From Ophthalmolycus amberensis (lineage: Eukaryota; Chordata; Actinopteri; Perciformes; Zoarcidae), in contig JAFEUB010001038.1 of assembly GCA_024529925.1 (NCBI GenBank), positions 1,861,001 through 1,925,000 of the forward strand: DNA of 64,000 nt, given 5' to 3'. The translations under genes were made by a program, and so were the position numbers. Positions 34,317 to 47,639 of the stretch are shown piece by piece (position 1 is the stretch's first letter; every line of letters starts with the position of its first letter). The notes below the pieces were generated by a model. The model had not been told where the DNA came from and searched no databases. It was given only the letters and a program-made list of their open reading frames with translations.

Positions 34317-34905
34317 CCTCAGGGGAATAGTTAGATGAGAAGACGGAAACCACTCTCATGTCTGAAAGCTACATACGAAGCTAGAGCCTGGAGACCGTTA
34401 GCTTAGTTTAGCCTACAGACTGTAAGCAGGGAGAAACAGCTAGCCTGAACATACACCTTCCAGCACCTTAAAAACACACATATTAAAGGGGCCGTGTGTA
34501 ATACAGTGTGTAGGATGTCTGAATGCTAAATATGAAGCTAGAGCCTGGAGACCGTTAGCTTAGTTTAGCATAGACAGGGGGAAACAGCTAGCCTAACTTT
34601 CTACTAATGCAAATACACCTTCCAACGCCTCACAATAGCGAATGAAAATGCAACAAGTCTTAGTTTCAGGGGATTATACACGAATGCAAACACAGTTATG
34701 AATATAATACTCCATTTCTGCTAATAGAGCCCCAGAAATGCTACACGCTGGCCCTTTAACATGTTTTATCTGGTTTGTTTAATCCGTATGAAAGAGGTGT
34801 AAAAACAATTGTATTATTTAACCTTTGGACAAATCCAGGTTTGCTGTTTCTCCCTGCTAACGGTATTTATGCTAACGAACTCTGAGCTCCAGTGTCATAT
34901 TTAAT
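34317..34905. mobile_element. Nested MITE-like dispersed repeats
   Basis: The word ctagagcctggagaccgtta and the following gcttagtttagc occur at 34381 and again at 34537. Each copy is followed by a variant of gggagaaacagctagcct. A reverse-oriented counterpart (aggtttgctgtttctccct) is at about 34843. Inside lies a second pair of inverted ends, ttaaaggggccgtgtgta (34484-34501) and tacacgctggccctttaa (34742-34759). The latter follows ctgctaatagagccccagaa, typical of another common fish element. This implies insertion of one element into another. Confidence 0.6.
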
Positions 34906-35024
34906 GGATATACAGTAAGAGAGAGATTTACTGTAAGACTAAGTGTATTAAAAGTTTCTTACCATATCAGTGTAAAATCCTAATATCGATTTCCTCGGAA
35001 TAGGGAAATACATTTTGTTGCACT

Positions 35025-35272
35025 TGGGGGCGACCGTGGCTCACTGGATTAAGAGGGTCGTCTGGGAACCGGAAGGTCAACGGTTCGATCCCCGACTGGG
35101 TCGTGTCACGTGTCGAAGTGTACCTGAGCAATACACTGAACCCCCGGCTCCCTGTGCGCCGATCAATGGCAGCACACTGCTCCCTATATACAGGGATGGG
35201 TCAAATGCAGTAGTCAAATTTCGTGTATATGTATATGACAATAAAAATGGTTTCTTCTTCTTTCTTCTTACA
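35025..35272 (+). mobile_element. tRNA-derived SINE
   Basis: A tRNA-like head carries an A box TGGCTCACTGG (35037-35047) and a B box GGTTCGATCC (35082-35091) 35 bp apart, the spacing of a Pol III internal promoter. A unique body of about 150 bp follows, then a 3' end with tgacaataaaaatgg and a (TTC)n tail. Full length is about 245 bp, typical for fish tRNA-SINEs mobilised by LINE machinery. It abuts the nested MITE cluster. Confidence 0.85.
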
Positions 35273-35279
35273 GCATGAA

Positions 35280-36030
35280 GGACTACCCAGACTATTTCTG
35301 CAGTGAGTCACATGTCAATTTGTACTAGTTCTGTCTGAGAAATGAACATTGGCTGGGAGCAGACTTCCTGATTGGTCATTTTGAACCAGAGAAGTATGTC
35401 TGCATGTCCTGACCTCTGCCCGTTGTTTCTTCATGCTCGGCTGTATAACAAGACCATCACACAGCACCGACGGGAGACAGGTCTCAGCTGCTCGCAGTCT
35501 TATCAGAATGTGCTGCGCGGAGTGAGACGCCTCGAGGAAGTATCAGCAAACAACGCCATAGGGTTCCACTTGCTATACGCTCAGGCGCTCATGCAAAATT
35601 CAGTACTTTGTATGTAGACCGAGACGGAGCCAAGGCAGAAGGCAAGGGGTTATGTTTTAACTTGTGAACCTTCAGAACTCGACTATTCCCTCTCTAATTC
35701 TGACGGAAATGTTTGCGCATTTGACCCGAGAGCGTGAATGAGAAATATTAATTGCTGCACTTACACATGAGGAAATTCAAACAGCGGTTGCTGCTGCCGA
35801 GCTCTAGCTCCAACCAGTTATCTCTTTCTGTCTCTCTCTGTCTTCCTCCAAAGTCCTTTAATGGCGTGATCACCCTTAACTCAACTGTAAATCTCTCCCC
35901 AACGGCTTATGGTTCAAATTAATGGCCCTGCCATAAGTGTTTGAATTTCATGAATTGTAATAATACTTACATCACAAGACACATGAAGTCATGTCTCCCT
36001 CTCTACAGTGGAGATACATTTTAGAGGGAT
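35280..36030. other. Gene-less flank after the SINE
   Basis: The 81-codon frame at 35372-35617 has no recognisable domain. The sequence is unique with no simple repeats, and no gene is supported. Confidence 0.3.
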
Positions 36031-36039
36031 GCACAAAGT

Positions 36040-36210
36040 GGTCCCCTGGTACGGTAGTGATGTATTCTAATAGACTGTGCTGGCCAACCCCCGGGTGCAC
36101 ATATTCATGATTCATATTTGAAGGCTGCAGAACATTTAAATGGGACATTAAGTGGCGGAGAAGATTAAAACACTGTTGGCTTTGTGGAATAACTGGGACG
36201 TTCACTGGTG
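36040..36210. promoter_or_regulatory. Candidate conserved non-coding block
   Basis: Unique sequence with attcatgattcatatttg, aacatttaaatggg and agattaaaacactg words. Enhancer-like style only. Confidence 0.25.
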
Positions 36211-36469
36211 GCCTTTTTTTCTTCTTTTAGCTTTTTTACAGATAACTCCGTGTGTTCCAAGCAGTCAAAAATGGTCAGTCGAACTGAAATTTGCTATCTT
36301 CTCTTTTAATGTAAGGCAATATTTATTATGATAGTGCCGCAGCTATTGTGCATATTTTTGTTTGTGGAGAAATTAGTCAGAAACAATGCCTAGACTTCGA
36401 GCCACTGGGGAAGACTTTTCCCATGGCAGCAGTTGTCTGTCAGCAAGGATACGGTGCTCTGTCAGCTTC

Positions 36470-37230
36470 AGTGGTGCGCTGCTAACTGGAGAACGTCAAA
36501 CTGTTTAGCCTACAAACATTGATTAAGGGACTTTTACATTTAACATTGGGCTGTTAAGATTGCATTCCAATGAAAAAGTGGAAGCTAGCAAGCTAGGGAA
36601 GTGGAAAGCCAGTTAACCTAGCTAGTGCTGTGGCCAACCCCGTAAATTAGCATCGCACTGGTTTCCTCGACAAAAAGTCGATGGGATTTTTCTACTGGAT
36701 TTTGGATTATTGCAGAAAATAAACACTGTGGCAAACAAGTTTATGATACTTACACGTTTGGTTCACCAAGATTATCTTCACAAATAGACACCACTTTTGA
36801 GTTAAAAAAGCTAACGTTATGTAAAAAGCTAACGTTAGGCTATAAACAAACTAGACAATGGTTGGATTAGCGCAAGTATATACAAGGAGGCTGTAAAGGT
36901 GGATTAGTTTGGCGTGATCTGGTCTGCAGCCTCTGACATGATCCGAAAGGTGGTGCAGGAGAAGGCAGATCTTACGGCGATTCCTGTATCGTTTGCATCG
37001 TCTTGATGAGCCGAAACTGGCATTGTTTGTCTTGGACGGACAAACAGGGTCATCGTGTCCTGTCCCTCTGTCAGAGATTACAGCTGTCTTCAAGGACAGG
37101 TGGGGCGATGTCAGGCCATTCTGCGGTCTGGGCCAGTTCGAGGGCTTTGGGCATGCTGATGTTCTGCTGATCATTGATATAGATAGATTTCTTTGCAAAA
37201 ATGTTATTCTGTTTTAGTTTAACTCAACAT
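36470..37230. other. Gene-less stretch with gctaacgtta duplications; unassigned opposed frames at 36851-37217
   Basis: gctaacgtta occurs twice 18 bp apart near 36810 and 36828. A minus-strand 115-codon frame (36851-37198) overlaps a plus-strand 74-codon frame. Neither shows a known domain, and both may lie in a decayed transposable element. Confidence 0.3.
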
Positions 37231-37391
37231 TTCTCATTGGCAGTATATATATTTGACAATTTGTAAGCTTCAAACAAGGTTAGGAAATGGACAAATGTGT
37301 CCATGTCTGTCATAATGATATAACTGTAGCCATTATTATCATTATCGGTGTATGTTGTTTGTCTATGAGAGCATGATTGTATGCAACATAG

Positions 37392-37392
<1 letters not shown>

Positions 37393-37425
<33 letters not shown>
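37393..37425. repeat. (TG)n microsatellite
   Basis: Pure TG run of about 16 units. Confidence 0.9.
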
Positions 37426-37428
<3 letters not shown>

Positions 37429-37429
37429 G

Positions 37430-40400
37430 TGGAAGCAGGAGGACAGACTTGATGATCCCCCGTCTCCTGGTGACGGTGTGGAGCCAGCCAGCCGTGGCCA
37501 GGCTGCCATAACTACCAGTTGAGCTCTGTCAGGGAGATGACCCACTCGCTATTCAACAAGACCTGCCACCCTGACGGACAGACAGAGAGACCGAGGGAGA
37601 GCATGACGGACGGCAAGACAGGCGGCCGGAAAGACAAAAGACACAGCATGCGAATATTTTAACTCTGGACCGAACACGAGGACTCACCGTCTCGCCAACG
37701 AACAGCTGAAAACAGGAAAAAGCCGTAGGTGTAATTGCACCGCAGCAGCGCAGGTCAGGAGTCAACGGTCTTATTTGAGGGCTAACACCATTTAAGACTA
37801 ATTTGAGACGATGTGTTATTGTGCCTTTAACTAAGTTTCTAACCTTATCTGCATGGAGGTTCATTGTGCTTTTAAAGGAGACCTGCTGCCCTGCAAAAGG
37901 CCGCCTAATGGTTTTTCAAACCCACAGTATTACTTTAATGTACTGCAGATCAAAGGATAAAACAACCACTTGTGCAGATGAGGGGGGGAAAGAATCTGAA
38001 GTGCGGAAAAGATTTTAGATTTTCTTTATGAGAATTCCATTTGGGTTCTCACCGTTACAAACGATTATCGTCTCGCAAACGATTAAAAAGGCACTTGAAG
38101 CAAAAATAAGAGCACATTTATTCTGCATCTTACCCCATACAATTCAAATCAGACACATTTTGTACATGGAGTTCATTTATGCCCAATGAAATGTAAAGAA
38201 AATAGCTCACCGTTTTCTTGCACCACGACTAAGTGTTCAGTGTAATAAAGACCCGAAACAAAGTGTGAGGTGTGGTGAGTGGCTAACATCAGGTGAGGGT
38301 GAAGATGAATGTTTTCAATGTATCTTGGAAGTGAGTAGAACAAATGCTGATTGGGTTTCTCATTATAAACCTCCTATGGACGTATGTGGATGTAGTGTTT
38401 GTGTGCACTCGGGCACTGTTGCTCACCTGTGTGCATTAGTGCGTTCGCTTTGTCGTTGGTGTTTGTGTGCAAGCAGCGAGGTCAGGACCCGGGCTGGAGG
38501 CCCGTCCCTGGAGAGGTCGCCTCCGGCGTGGCCAACTAACACTACAAACAATTAAAAAACACTGCTGCCTCCCTCCCCCCCGGGGGTGTTCGGCTTTATC
38601 CAGCTCAGGTCGGGGAAATCGCTGCCGTGCGCTGCACAAGACTCCAAACTAAACCCTCGGTATCTGGTCTATAACGATGCCGGGCAACGCAGAGGCTGGA
38701 GAGGCAGAATCGATACGGCTACAGCCTGTGGACCCAGTGAGGAGACAGGAGGCTATTATTAGGACGTCCTTTCTTTACCACCTGAGCCACTTACACACTT
38801 AGGATAGTCACACACACACACACATTACACTCTACTCCTCCTCAGTCAAAAGCGCTTGCACGTAAGAACAAATGACGCTTGAGGGGGCTTGTTATTTATC
38901 TCCAGCATTACTACAACATCTTTGTGGCAGCGGTTCAAAATATTCATAGAACAAATCCAACATGTTCTCTCTCTGGCGCGTCGAATTCACTTGAATGGAG
39001 GCGAGACTGCTGCAAAATGAATCACAACTTTGCAAGCGAACAAATAATTCAGACTCATGGTCTTGCCTGATGCAACACAGGCCGGGCCTTGTATCCAGAG
39101 TCTGTTTGAATTAAAAGACGTGGTTTTATTAGCAGGGTGGACTGCAGTTTTGTCGCACGGGCCGGCCAGTAAGATAACCAGTCAGCCAACCGGTTATCTC
39201 CCTGGGCATATGCTGCGTCCACTGCTCCACAGCCCCGCTGTCAAAGCCATTGTGAATCCCAATGATCACAGTGCATCCCAACCGGTCAACACACACACAC
39301 AGACACACACACACTCCCCGGTCTTCGCTCCAGGGGTCCTGACAAAACAGGAGACGGCGGGGACTCGTCAGAAGACAGCGATGCCGGTGCGCTCCACCTG
39401 CTCACTGATTCTTACGCCTGGAGGAGCCTGAGGGCACTGCCATCACACACCCTCCCTGTCCATGGCACACACACACACACACAAAAATACATAAATCGAT
39501 AGACACATACTTACAGACACACATAAATCCACAATGCACATATACACCCTGCTCCCCTCGTCTCCCACTTACTTTACCTCCCACCTCTTTTTCTTCCTTG
39601 CATCCTTTCCCTCGCGCCCCCTCCAATTCGACCCTATCCGTATCCTGTTGTTTGTCCTCCACTCTCACCTCCTCGTCCGCCCCCACCCTCTTCCTCCCCC
39701 ACCCAAAGCTGCAGAATGCATGAAACACATACACACACACACACCCTCACCTGTCAGGTAACATCAGAGAGGGGGAGAGCTGAGGAGACGTGACAGAGCG
39801 CTGAAGGAATCGTGTGCCAGGAACACAGACCTCTCTCCGTTCACCTCTGCTGTGCTGGAACACACCGAAACTCCAAACCCCCCTCACCTTCGCGAAGGAT
39901 CAGACCTGTTTGGAGAGTAGTACTGGAGAACCTCCAACAGATAGACCAGCGAAGGCAGGAGGAGGTAACGTATCCGAGTGTTTGCGAAGAAGTTCTGATT
40001 ATCAATAGGCGCAGAGAGTAAGAAGAAGGAAAGGAGAAGGAAAGAAAGCATGGGGTAGGGAGGGCCGACTCATGCAAGCCCGAAGGCCTTTTCACTATCC
40101 ATCAAGTTCAACAAGTTGGCCCCAAAGCTTGCAGCTGCCATATGCGGTGAGCCATTTACACAGCGAAGTCCAACAAGTCAACAGCAGCCCGGCACATGAT
40201 TTGTTAGAGAGAAGGAAAAAAACCCACCTCAACACCGTAAGAAAGACACCTAATGGTGCTCCACATCGCCGGGCCATTTTTGTTGATTGGTGGTATGTGT
40301 TAACATTTTATGGATGTGGAAGAGTGTGCCAAACAGGCACAAGGTTATGTCATGTTGTTCTGTTTTTCAGTGGTGGAGATTGAAAGAAAGACATTTTTCC

Positions 40401-40440
40401 AGCTATCGTTCACTCAGAAACATTGAATCTGTTGTTTCCC
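37430..40440. other. Gene-less 5' flank with scattered CA repeats
   Basis: CA runs occur at about 38810-38824, 39290-39314, 39465-39483 and 39728-39744. A CpG-rich segment lies at 38465-38660. The 39530-39760 stretch is pyrimidine-rich. Frames such as 39057-39431 have no domain features and are rejected as genes. Confidence 0.35.
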
Positions 40441-40459
40441 CGCTAAGCTAGTTTAGCTT

Positions 40460-40735
40460 AGCCTCCCCGAAGACACGTGCGGTGCCCCAGCCTCAGCTGT
40501 TTTTTGTTATTGTTCCGGGTTCAGAGGTCACACAGCCCGTTGTCTCCCACGTGAGCGCAGTCCACCGAAAACATTATATTTCCCAGTTTCCCAGACGATT
40601 CGTGCTTTCACGTCAGTCTCCAAAACACGTTAAGGAAAAAGTCGCTAGATTTGTCGCTAGTAGCTTTTGACAAAAAACGGGGAGTTGGAAAGTCGCCAGA
40701 TTTGCGAGAAAGTCGCTAAATTGGCAACACTGGCC
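40460..40735. mobile_element. Dispersed-repeat fragment with AGTCGCTA motifs
   Basis: aaagtcgctagatttg, tcgctagtagcttttgac, aaagtcgccagatttgcg and aaagtcgctaaattgg are near-copies within 100 bp, ending ggcaacactgg. This wording recurs widely in fish genomes. It is probably the end of a transposable element. Exact family not identified. Confidence 0.4.
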
Positions 40736-40739
40736 ACTG

Positions 40740-43700
40740 TCGTGCACTCATAACTAGGCTACAAACATGAAAAATAACAGCCTGAGAGTGACATCCACAG
40801 CCTGTGAAAATGTCACGTTAGCTTACCTTTTCCGAAATATTAGCACGCTGGCCTGCGTGTTTTCGTGTTTTGTCCAAGCTCTTTTGTTGCCACTGTTTCT
40901 GGTTAATTCATGCGTGAGATTGAGTGAGTTTATTGCATAAATGTTACATTTTTCCTTCAAGGAACCGCTAACGTTAGCAAAAATGTACTGCCAGAGACGC
41001 TAATTACCGTGACACGTCAAGCAGTTGGTTACCTAGCTAACGTCTGAGCAAGGATTGTATGGGAGCATAGAATGTGATTCCACATATTCATACAGGTAAC
41101 TGAATCAGACTTTTAATACTTTTACTTTATTAATTAGTTGGCAAAAATATTTGGTCATGTTTTTATAGGTTAGGCTAATTTTAGTAATTAGTAATTTAGT
41201 AATTTTAGTAATGTTTTACGGTGGTAAATAGAAAGTTAATGAATATATTTGACACTCAGTTTTGATCGAGGACAATAACACGACATGAAACCTACATTTG
41301 AATCCAGCCATGTTCTGCTGGGTCTCTGGAAAGGCATTCTGGGAAATGTCGGAAATCAGAACTAAATACAGCACAAGTAGGCCTACACAGCGCTAGTTGA
41401 AAGAAAGTGGCTTTAAATGAATAGACAAATTAATAAATAACAGAGTTCATGGTAACAGCACGTACAGACCCGGCAATAGTGCCAGGGTTGGTTAGGTTAC
41501 TTTCAATATCTTTGGAATTAATTGAAAGAGATCACTGAAATGAATAGAGCTGTCATTGACCCTGTGACAGCTTGGTGAACTGAGAACACAGTGTGCTGAT
41601 ATAGACCTCAGCCAAGCATGACCCAGGAGAGGATTATGAAAAGATTTAATAATATAATTATATCACATAATAAAACTATAATTTTAACTCACATTTTGTG
41701 TGGAATTATCAGATTTCTGTAAACAATCTAGTTTTCCTATTCTGAGTTTTGCATACACAAAATGCGTGGTCATTAGTACAAAAAAAATAAAAATGTGGCG
41801 ATGTGTATATATATATTTGTCCAAAGTACTCTGCATGCAAAACTCAATATATTCAAGCCGGAGAATGAATTAGTAATATGTCTGCATGCGCTGGCCTTGG
41901 GAAAACATCCCCTCTTTATAATTAAGCCACTGGCAGACTCGAGCAAACCTTAGCGCAAACCTCTGCGTCTCCTCCCGGGTTCGAGGAGAATGTTAAAAGC
42001 CGTCGGAACTAATTGGTTCCCCTGCCTCCTGTTTGTCATGGGAACGACGCAGAAATCGACGCCCTCCATCAACTCCTCCGGAATCGGAGAGCGAAACAAC
42101 AGGGTGGTTGTCTCGTGTCACGCCAAATAGACTTGACAGTTGGTCGGGCATTAGTGAAGACTGATGTCGCGCATTAGTCACTTACTGGGGGGGGGGGGTC
42201 CATTTGTGTCCACTGCCTGCTCTGCCTCTTCTTCTTTGTTTGGGTTTGAGCCACAGCCAACAAACTACAAACTTGTTTAATTATCATGAAACAAACAGAA
42301 TCATGAGTTCTTTGTTAATGCCTTCCTGCAAGTGTTGGATTAACTTCTCACACGCCAAAGCCTCTATTGTCCAGTGCTGCTTCTAATTTCTTTATTTCAT
42401 TTACTCTGAGGGAACACTCCAGCGTTTAAATGAAAGAAAAGCCCTCCACAGAGGTTTGAGGGGCAATTTGCAAGTAAGAGAATGCCACTCGAACAATAAC
42501 CATCCATCTCTAGTGTTAGTTATCCTCTGTATCCACAAGAGCCATTTCCATGATTTCGCTCCATCAGGAAGAAGTGGATCTTCTAAAAACAGTAATTTCG
42601 TTCCCGCGTCTTCCCCCCTCTCCCCTTCCCTCACCCACCCTCGCACCTCGAGAGACGGCGCGGGCTGATTCTCTGCATTGGAGTGCCTCTCGACGCTCTC
42701 GAAACTTACATCATGCATTGTTTCGCGGGCTGGCATGTTTCGCAGGCTCTAGGCCCATTTGGGCGGCGGATTGAGTGGGTGTAGGTTAGTGGGTGGGCAG
42801 CAGGAGTGGGTTCTCTGCGCGGGGCAGGAGATGCTGGGATTCCTAATAGGAGGTAATTGAAAATGAGCACTTAGAAGCCCGCTGGCTGGTATTTTCCTCG
42901 TGCGCGATGAAGGGCCGCCGTAATCATGTGCTAGACTCTGTTGTACTCAAACATGCAATGGAGGGGCTCATTAGCGGATGCTATGCGAAACACACACACA
43001 AAATGAATCATGTGCCCGCTTGAACAACTTTTCGCAGCTTTTCTTTGGCGCTGAACTTGTTGTCGCTGGTGGGCAGAGAGCAGCAGCCTTGAGAAGTTTT
43101 ACTGAAATGTGACAAAAAAAAATCAGAGTAGGCTTGCTTAAGAACTTGAAGTGTATGGCTCACAGAAAATTCTGTCCGTCCTTGTCCTTGTCTTCCAGGA
43201 CAAATGGCACCCTCGCCTGCTCTTGCCAACCTTAGATTTGTGCAACAGGCTTTTCAGCAGATGCTTCTGCCAGAATGAGGCCTTGTTCCATTTGTGCGAG
43301 TGGAAAGGCAAAAACGCTAACTCTTTTAATGTTGCGCACGAGGCATGGTTACCGCACTGAAGGACACATCGACAGGAGAGACGGTGGAGAATATGTGCTG
43401 AATGGCGAAATAACACTATTTTGCTTCCATCCCGTCTATTTACAGTGGCAACCTTGGGAGCGGAAACAACTGGATTAAGAAGAGAAGACGAGGAGGAAAA
43501 CAAAAAAGGGGAGAGTAAAGAGACAGAGAGAGGATCTCATGTGATCCAGCTCTGATAATCCAAACATTTAAACGGGTCGAGAGCGACTGGAACTGAAATT
43601 CCACGCCCGCCCGCCTCACTCAATCAGCCCGCGATATCTTGCTCCGGCAAACAGAAGCTGTGGTGCTGCCGCTTAGCGCGGGGATAATGATCAGATTAAA

Positions 43701-45000
43701 AGCTTTGACTGGTGAGACTTGGAGTAATGCCAGGTGATGGGAGCAATTTGCCGCCCAATCAACGCCGAAGGAGGGAGGGAGGAGCGCACCATTGGCTACT
43801 GAGGCCAGCAGGGAGGGGTTACGGGGGAGAGGGTTGGAATCGTCCCAACCCCAAAAAGCAGCTGGTGATTCAACAGTTCCTATTGTCAGATTCCATTACA
43901 TGCACTGTCTTTGGGTTTCTTTTCTCCCTGCCTCGATTCCATCTCTCCTATTCCCCTTCTAATCAAGTTCCTTCCAAAAAAAAAAAATGGCCGGCCGGCA
44001 GAAGGCCTTTACGCTGAGAAGCATCCGAATCCACTGCAGCACTGACACATAGAAAAGCCACGCAGAGCAAGCTGAAGGAAGGAATAAAGGGGAGGAAGTG
44101 AGGACCAAAAAAAAACAACAACAAGGAAACGGCAAGCAGAGATGGAGATGTCTTTGTCGGCGAGAGAAAGACATGAGTGGGCCGGCGCGCTAATCATCGA
44201 TCGGATGATTAAGGCAGATGAGGAGGGCTTTTTCCCCCAGTGAAGGATCTGATTGTTGGTCTCCTCCCGCCTGGTGTCCAGGGAGCACGCCGGCGGCAGC
44301 GGCTCAGGATCAATACACTCAATCGCGGCTGAGAGGGGCAGCGTCAGTCACGCTGTGCCAGACTATTAGAACCAAGTAGGCAGACAGTGAATAACTCCAT
44401 GCTTCTCTGGGCCCACCTCACACCACAGGGGGGGGAAGGATGAACTTGCCGGCTGGCTGGCTGGAATGTGTGTGTGCCTGTGGATAAGTGTGTGCAGTTG
44501 TCACACCTGCACCATGGTCACACCATGGTCCTGTTCATTTATACTGTGAAAACCTTTCTTAGATTTTTTCGGACATTCTGACCAATTGCAGGAAGTTCTT
44601 TACAGGCCAGCGTTCCGTTATAAGAGTAGCGCAGCTCCTTCGGGGAATATCTCAAAGGGTTCCACAGGAGTAGAATGCTTCATGCAGCAGTCCGAATGGG
44701 CATGGAACAAATGTGAAGGGGTTTTAAAATACAACAATTTCCCTTTAAGGACACGGACATCCTGTAAACAGAACAGAAGCTTGAACTAAAAGGGACATAA
44801 CGACTTTAAATAAACACTTCCTGGTGTTTTTATTCATATGTGGAAGAAGGATTACTGAATACAAATCTTTACTTTTTGAACCACTATGTGAAGAAACCTA
44901 GTTTGTCAAAATCGATAACTGATACTTCAGCTGCACCCCGTCCTTGGAAGACAAAAGCAAACATGGCGGCGCTTCGCCATTTTCACTGACTTTGAAGATA
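40740..45000. other. Gene-less 5' flank
   Basis: Mostly unique sequence. Poly-G at about 42187-42197, poly-A at 43977-43987, low-complexity AT at 41640-41820. Opposed short frames at 43138-43503 and 43151-43478 show no domain. Some blocks (42420-42560, 42830-42960) are repeat-free and may be conserved, but nothing firm can be said. Confidence 0.3.
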
Positions 45001-45004
45001 AACA

Positions 45005-46140
45005 GTGCAAATTAACCATTTATTTTTACTGTATCCTTCACCTTTTCACGATACTCCCGCGAGATGCTCAAGTCCCGACACTTCAAAATGTTACATTGAA
45101 AATCTTTCTTTTTTTCTTCTTCTTCCTCTCAGACGAAAAGGAACGACAAATCACTGTGAGCGTTGGTGCTCTGACGCGATGTCAGGAAACCGTGTACGCA
45201 CATCTTCATCTCGCCTCTCGGAGAGCAGAGGAGCCCCTCCTTCCCCTGTGGACGACATGATCCTCCGCGGTGGGTGAAACACTCGTTAGGGTGCCGTAAG
45301 AAAGGAAGGAGAGGGGAGGACGGCGCTTCTCAGACAGCTGTGTCCCTGACAGACAATGGATGGCCCGGGTCCATCTGGATGCAGCAGCCCTGGACCAACA
45401 TGATGTATACATCTTCACTAGCCAATGGGCGCCATCAATCCCCCGCTTCACCATGGCGACCGGCGGCGGCAGTTAGCCGAGGACCAAAGCCTCTACCTCT
45501 CTTTATCTATCAGGCAAATAAATACATTATACGGATATCAACAGATAACAGGTTCCGAAAGGATCACATTTCCACAAATTGAAAAACATAGTAATACGAG
45601 GATGTATGTTTCTTAAAAGAAAATTTCTATATGGATTCCAGATCAGATCAGAAAAATCATGCAAAATGGCCCGATCCAAATCTGACTTTAAAGTCTTCCC
45701 TATTCATTTTTACAAGGGCCATTAACAGACTTCAGACAAATGCCTTGTTTTGTATTCATTTGAATGTTCTTCAAGAGAGAAGTGAACATATCGGTATGTT
45801 AAAGGAGTAGAAATGTCAGTCGTCTAGACAATTCCAAACCACCTAATAAAGGCATTTTTGTGAAACAAACTGATCATCCATATCATTTGTTCTGACTCTC
45901 ACATATATCCGCACGGTGTTTTTGAATCCACCATCATCCTTTCAGCAGACGCCGCTTTTGAGTCGAGTGTTTGCAGCATTCCTCTCTAATCTCCATGTTT
46001 AAAAAAATAAAATAAAAGGCAACCTTGTCAGCCTGAGCAGTGGAGATGCAAAGAGGAATCGGAGCCACGGCCTTGCTACAGGACCATTCTAAATATGTTA
46101 ACAGCGCCGCTTCCCTTGAACTGTCACAACTTGAAAATCC
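45005..46140. other. Gene-less flank with a small CpG-rich islet
   Basis: 45160-45480 is richer in CpG and holds a CCAAT-type word (agccaatggg) at about 45420. No matching coding exon was recognised on either strand. Remaining sequence is AT-rich and unique. Confidence 0.3.
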
Positions 46141-46149
46141 ACCGTGTTA

Positions 46150-47310
46150 AGAGCTTCACATGCAGGCAGCCGTGAATATCTGCCGTGTCCATAGACTTGG
46201 CCGCAGAGGCCCCTTAAAAAGCACTTGTTGTAATACACGACCAATTTCCCCGCAGCGAGTGCAGGGGAGTATTAACATCTCCTCAGCCTGGTGCGGTTTT
46301 AATGTGATGGAGATGTTATTAGAGCCATCACAGGCCCAAATGAATGGCCGGTGGAAGCGCCACAGCGGGAGAGACGGAGGGGGGACGGAGGGGGGGGACG
46401 CATCGACCTTCGCCTTACCAAGGACACTTGCGCTCGTAAAAAGGGGAGGTCCAATTGTTCACACCAGCCATGGCTGCACCGAGCCTTGGAGTCAGGCTTA
46501 CATGTTCATATTACACTCACTTAGCCAGCTCGTATGGCACTGAATCCCTTTGATTTGTGAGCTCGAGATGCCACCGACATCGTATTTTCCGGCATTTCTT
46601 TCTTGTATGAATACATCAATGAAGGGCCACATTTCAATGTGAAAGCCGCATCTATAAATAGTCAATCATAAGAGGGGACATCTGCTAAATAGAATACATA
46701 TCTGATCATTTATAACATTGTAAATTACGAACGCCTATGAAATCAAATCATTTAGTTATATGTGTTCAGAAATGGTAATTAATGTGTGAAATGCACTGTG
46801 ATTTACTTCACACTTCTACTTGTGTCATAAAAAAAGACTTTTAATATCTCCGCAATCCATTTGATTAATTTTCGCCGTCCTGCATTTGTTAGGCTCCACG
46901 TGACGAGAGGTGCGCCCGTCTTTGAACAGTTTCCCCCTGCCTCCCTGCTCCTTTGAAGTATAATTATTTCACTTTAATTAGAAGCGAATCATGCTTAGTA
47001 AACACAAAAACACGGGTCTCTTCAGATTAATAGGCCGGGGTAATGCGCGAGGCACGAGGAGTTGCTCTGAATGGGCTTTGGCTGCTCTCCAATTCAGGCA
47101 TGATTCTCATTGTGCTGCGGCTCCCAGCCTTGACGAACTGACCAGTGATGAGTGGCAGCAGGGGGGGGGGGGAGGGATGAAGATACGGGTCCGTGTCCGA
47201 CACCGAATTCTATTGTTCCAACACAAAACATGTTGTTCTTTGTTGTCCGGTATTAATAATACATTGGCCACAATCTGTAAGTGAAACACAGCAGAATTAG
47301 GCATGAGGCG
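46150..47310. promoter_or_regulatory. Candidate conserved non-coding region
   Basis: Long repeat-free stretch, with poly-G runs only at about 46386-46397 and 47161-47172. It carries attaacatctcctcagcctg, ataattatttcactttaatt and agattaataggcc words. No domain in the 127-codon frame 46160-46543. Enhancer-like by composition. Confidence 0.3.
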
Positions 47311-47639
47311 CCTTTTGTTCAAAACCCAAACTTGAGTAACGTAACTTTTCTGTCATTCAAAATTCTTGATTAAAGATACATGATAAGGAATGATTAACCT
47401 TTTTCTTGCGTTGCACATTCAAATTAGGATGCAGTTAAGGCCTCCAGTGCAATCGGGTGCAATTCCTCAAAAATACTTACCAAGAAGAGAAAAGCGCTGC
47501 AGGCTTTGCAGTTCAAGTCATCTGAGTAATACATTTAGCCGTACAGCTGGCAGAATCCAAACAGTGGATTATTTCATATCAAACGATCTTTAGACGAATT
47601 CCGATTGCACAAAACCCAACAAGCATTCCTTAACACATT

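Noticed and set aside
35025..35100. tRNA gene
   Set aside because: The A and B boxes belong to a tRNA-derived SINE head with a long unrelated body and (TTC)n tail. No intact cloverleaf with acceptor pairing was evident.
43138..43503. 121-codon minus-strand frame
   Set aside because: It overlaps equally long plus-strand frames, begins in poly-purine sequence and shows no domain.
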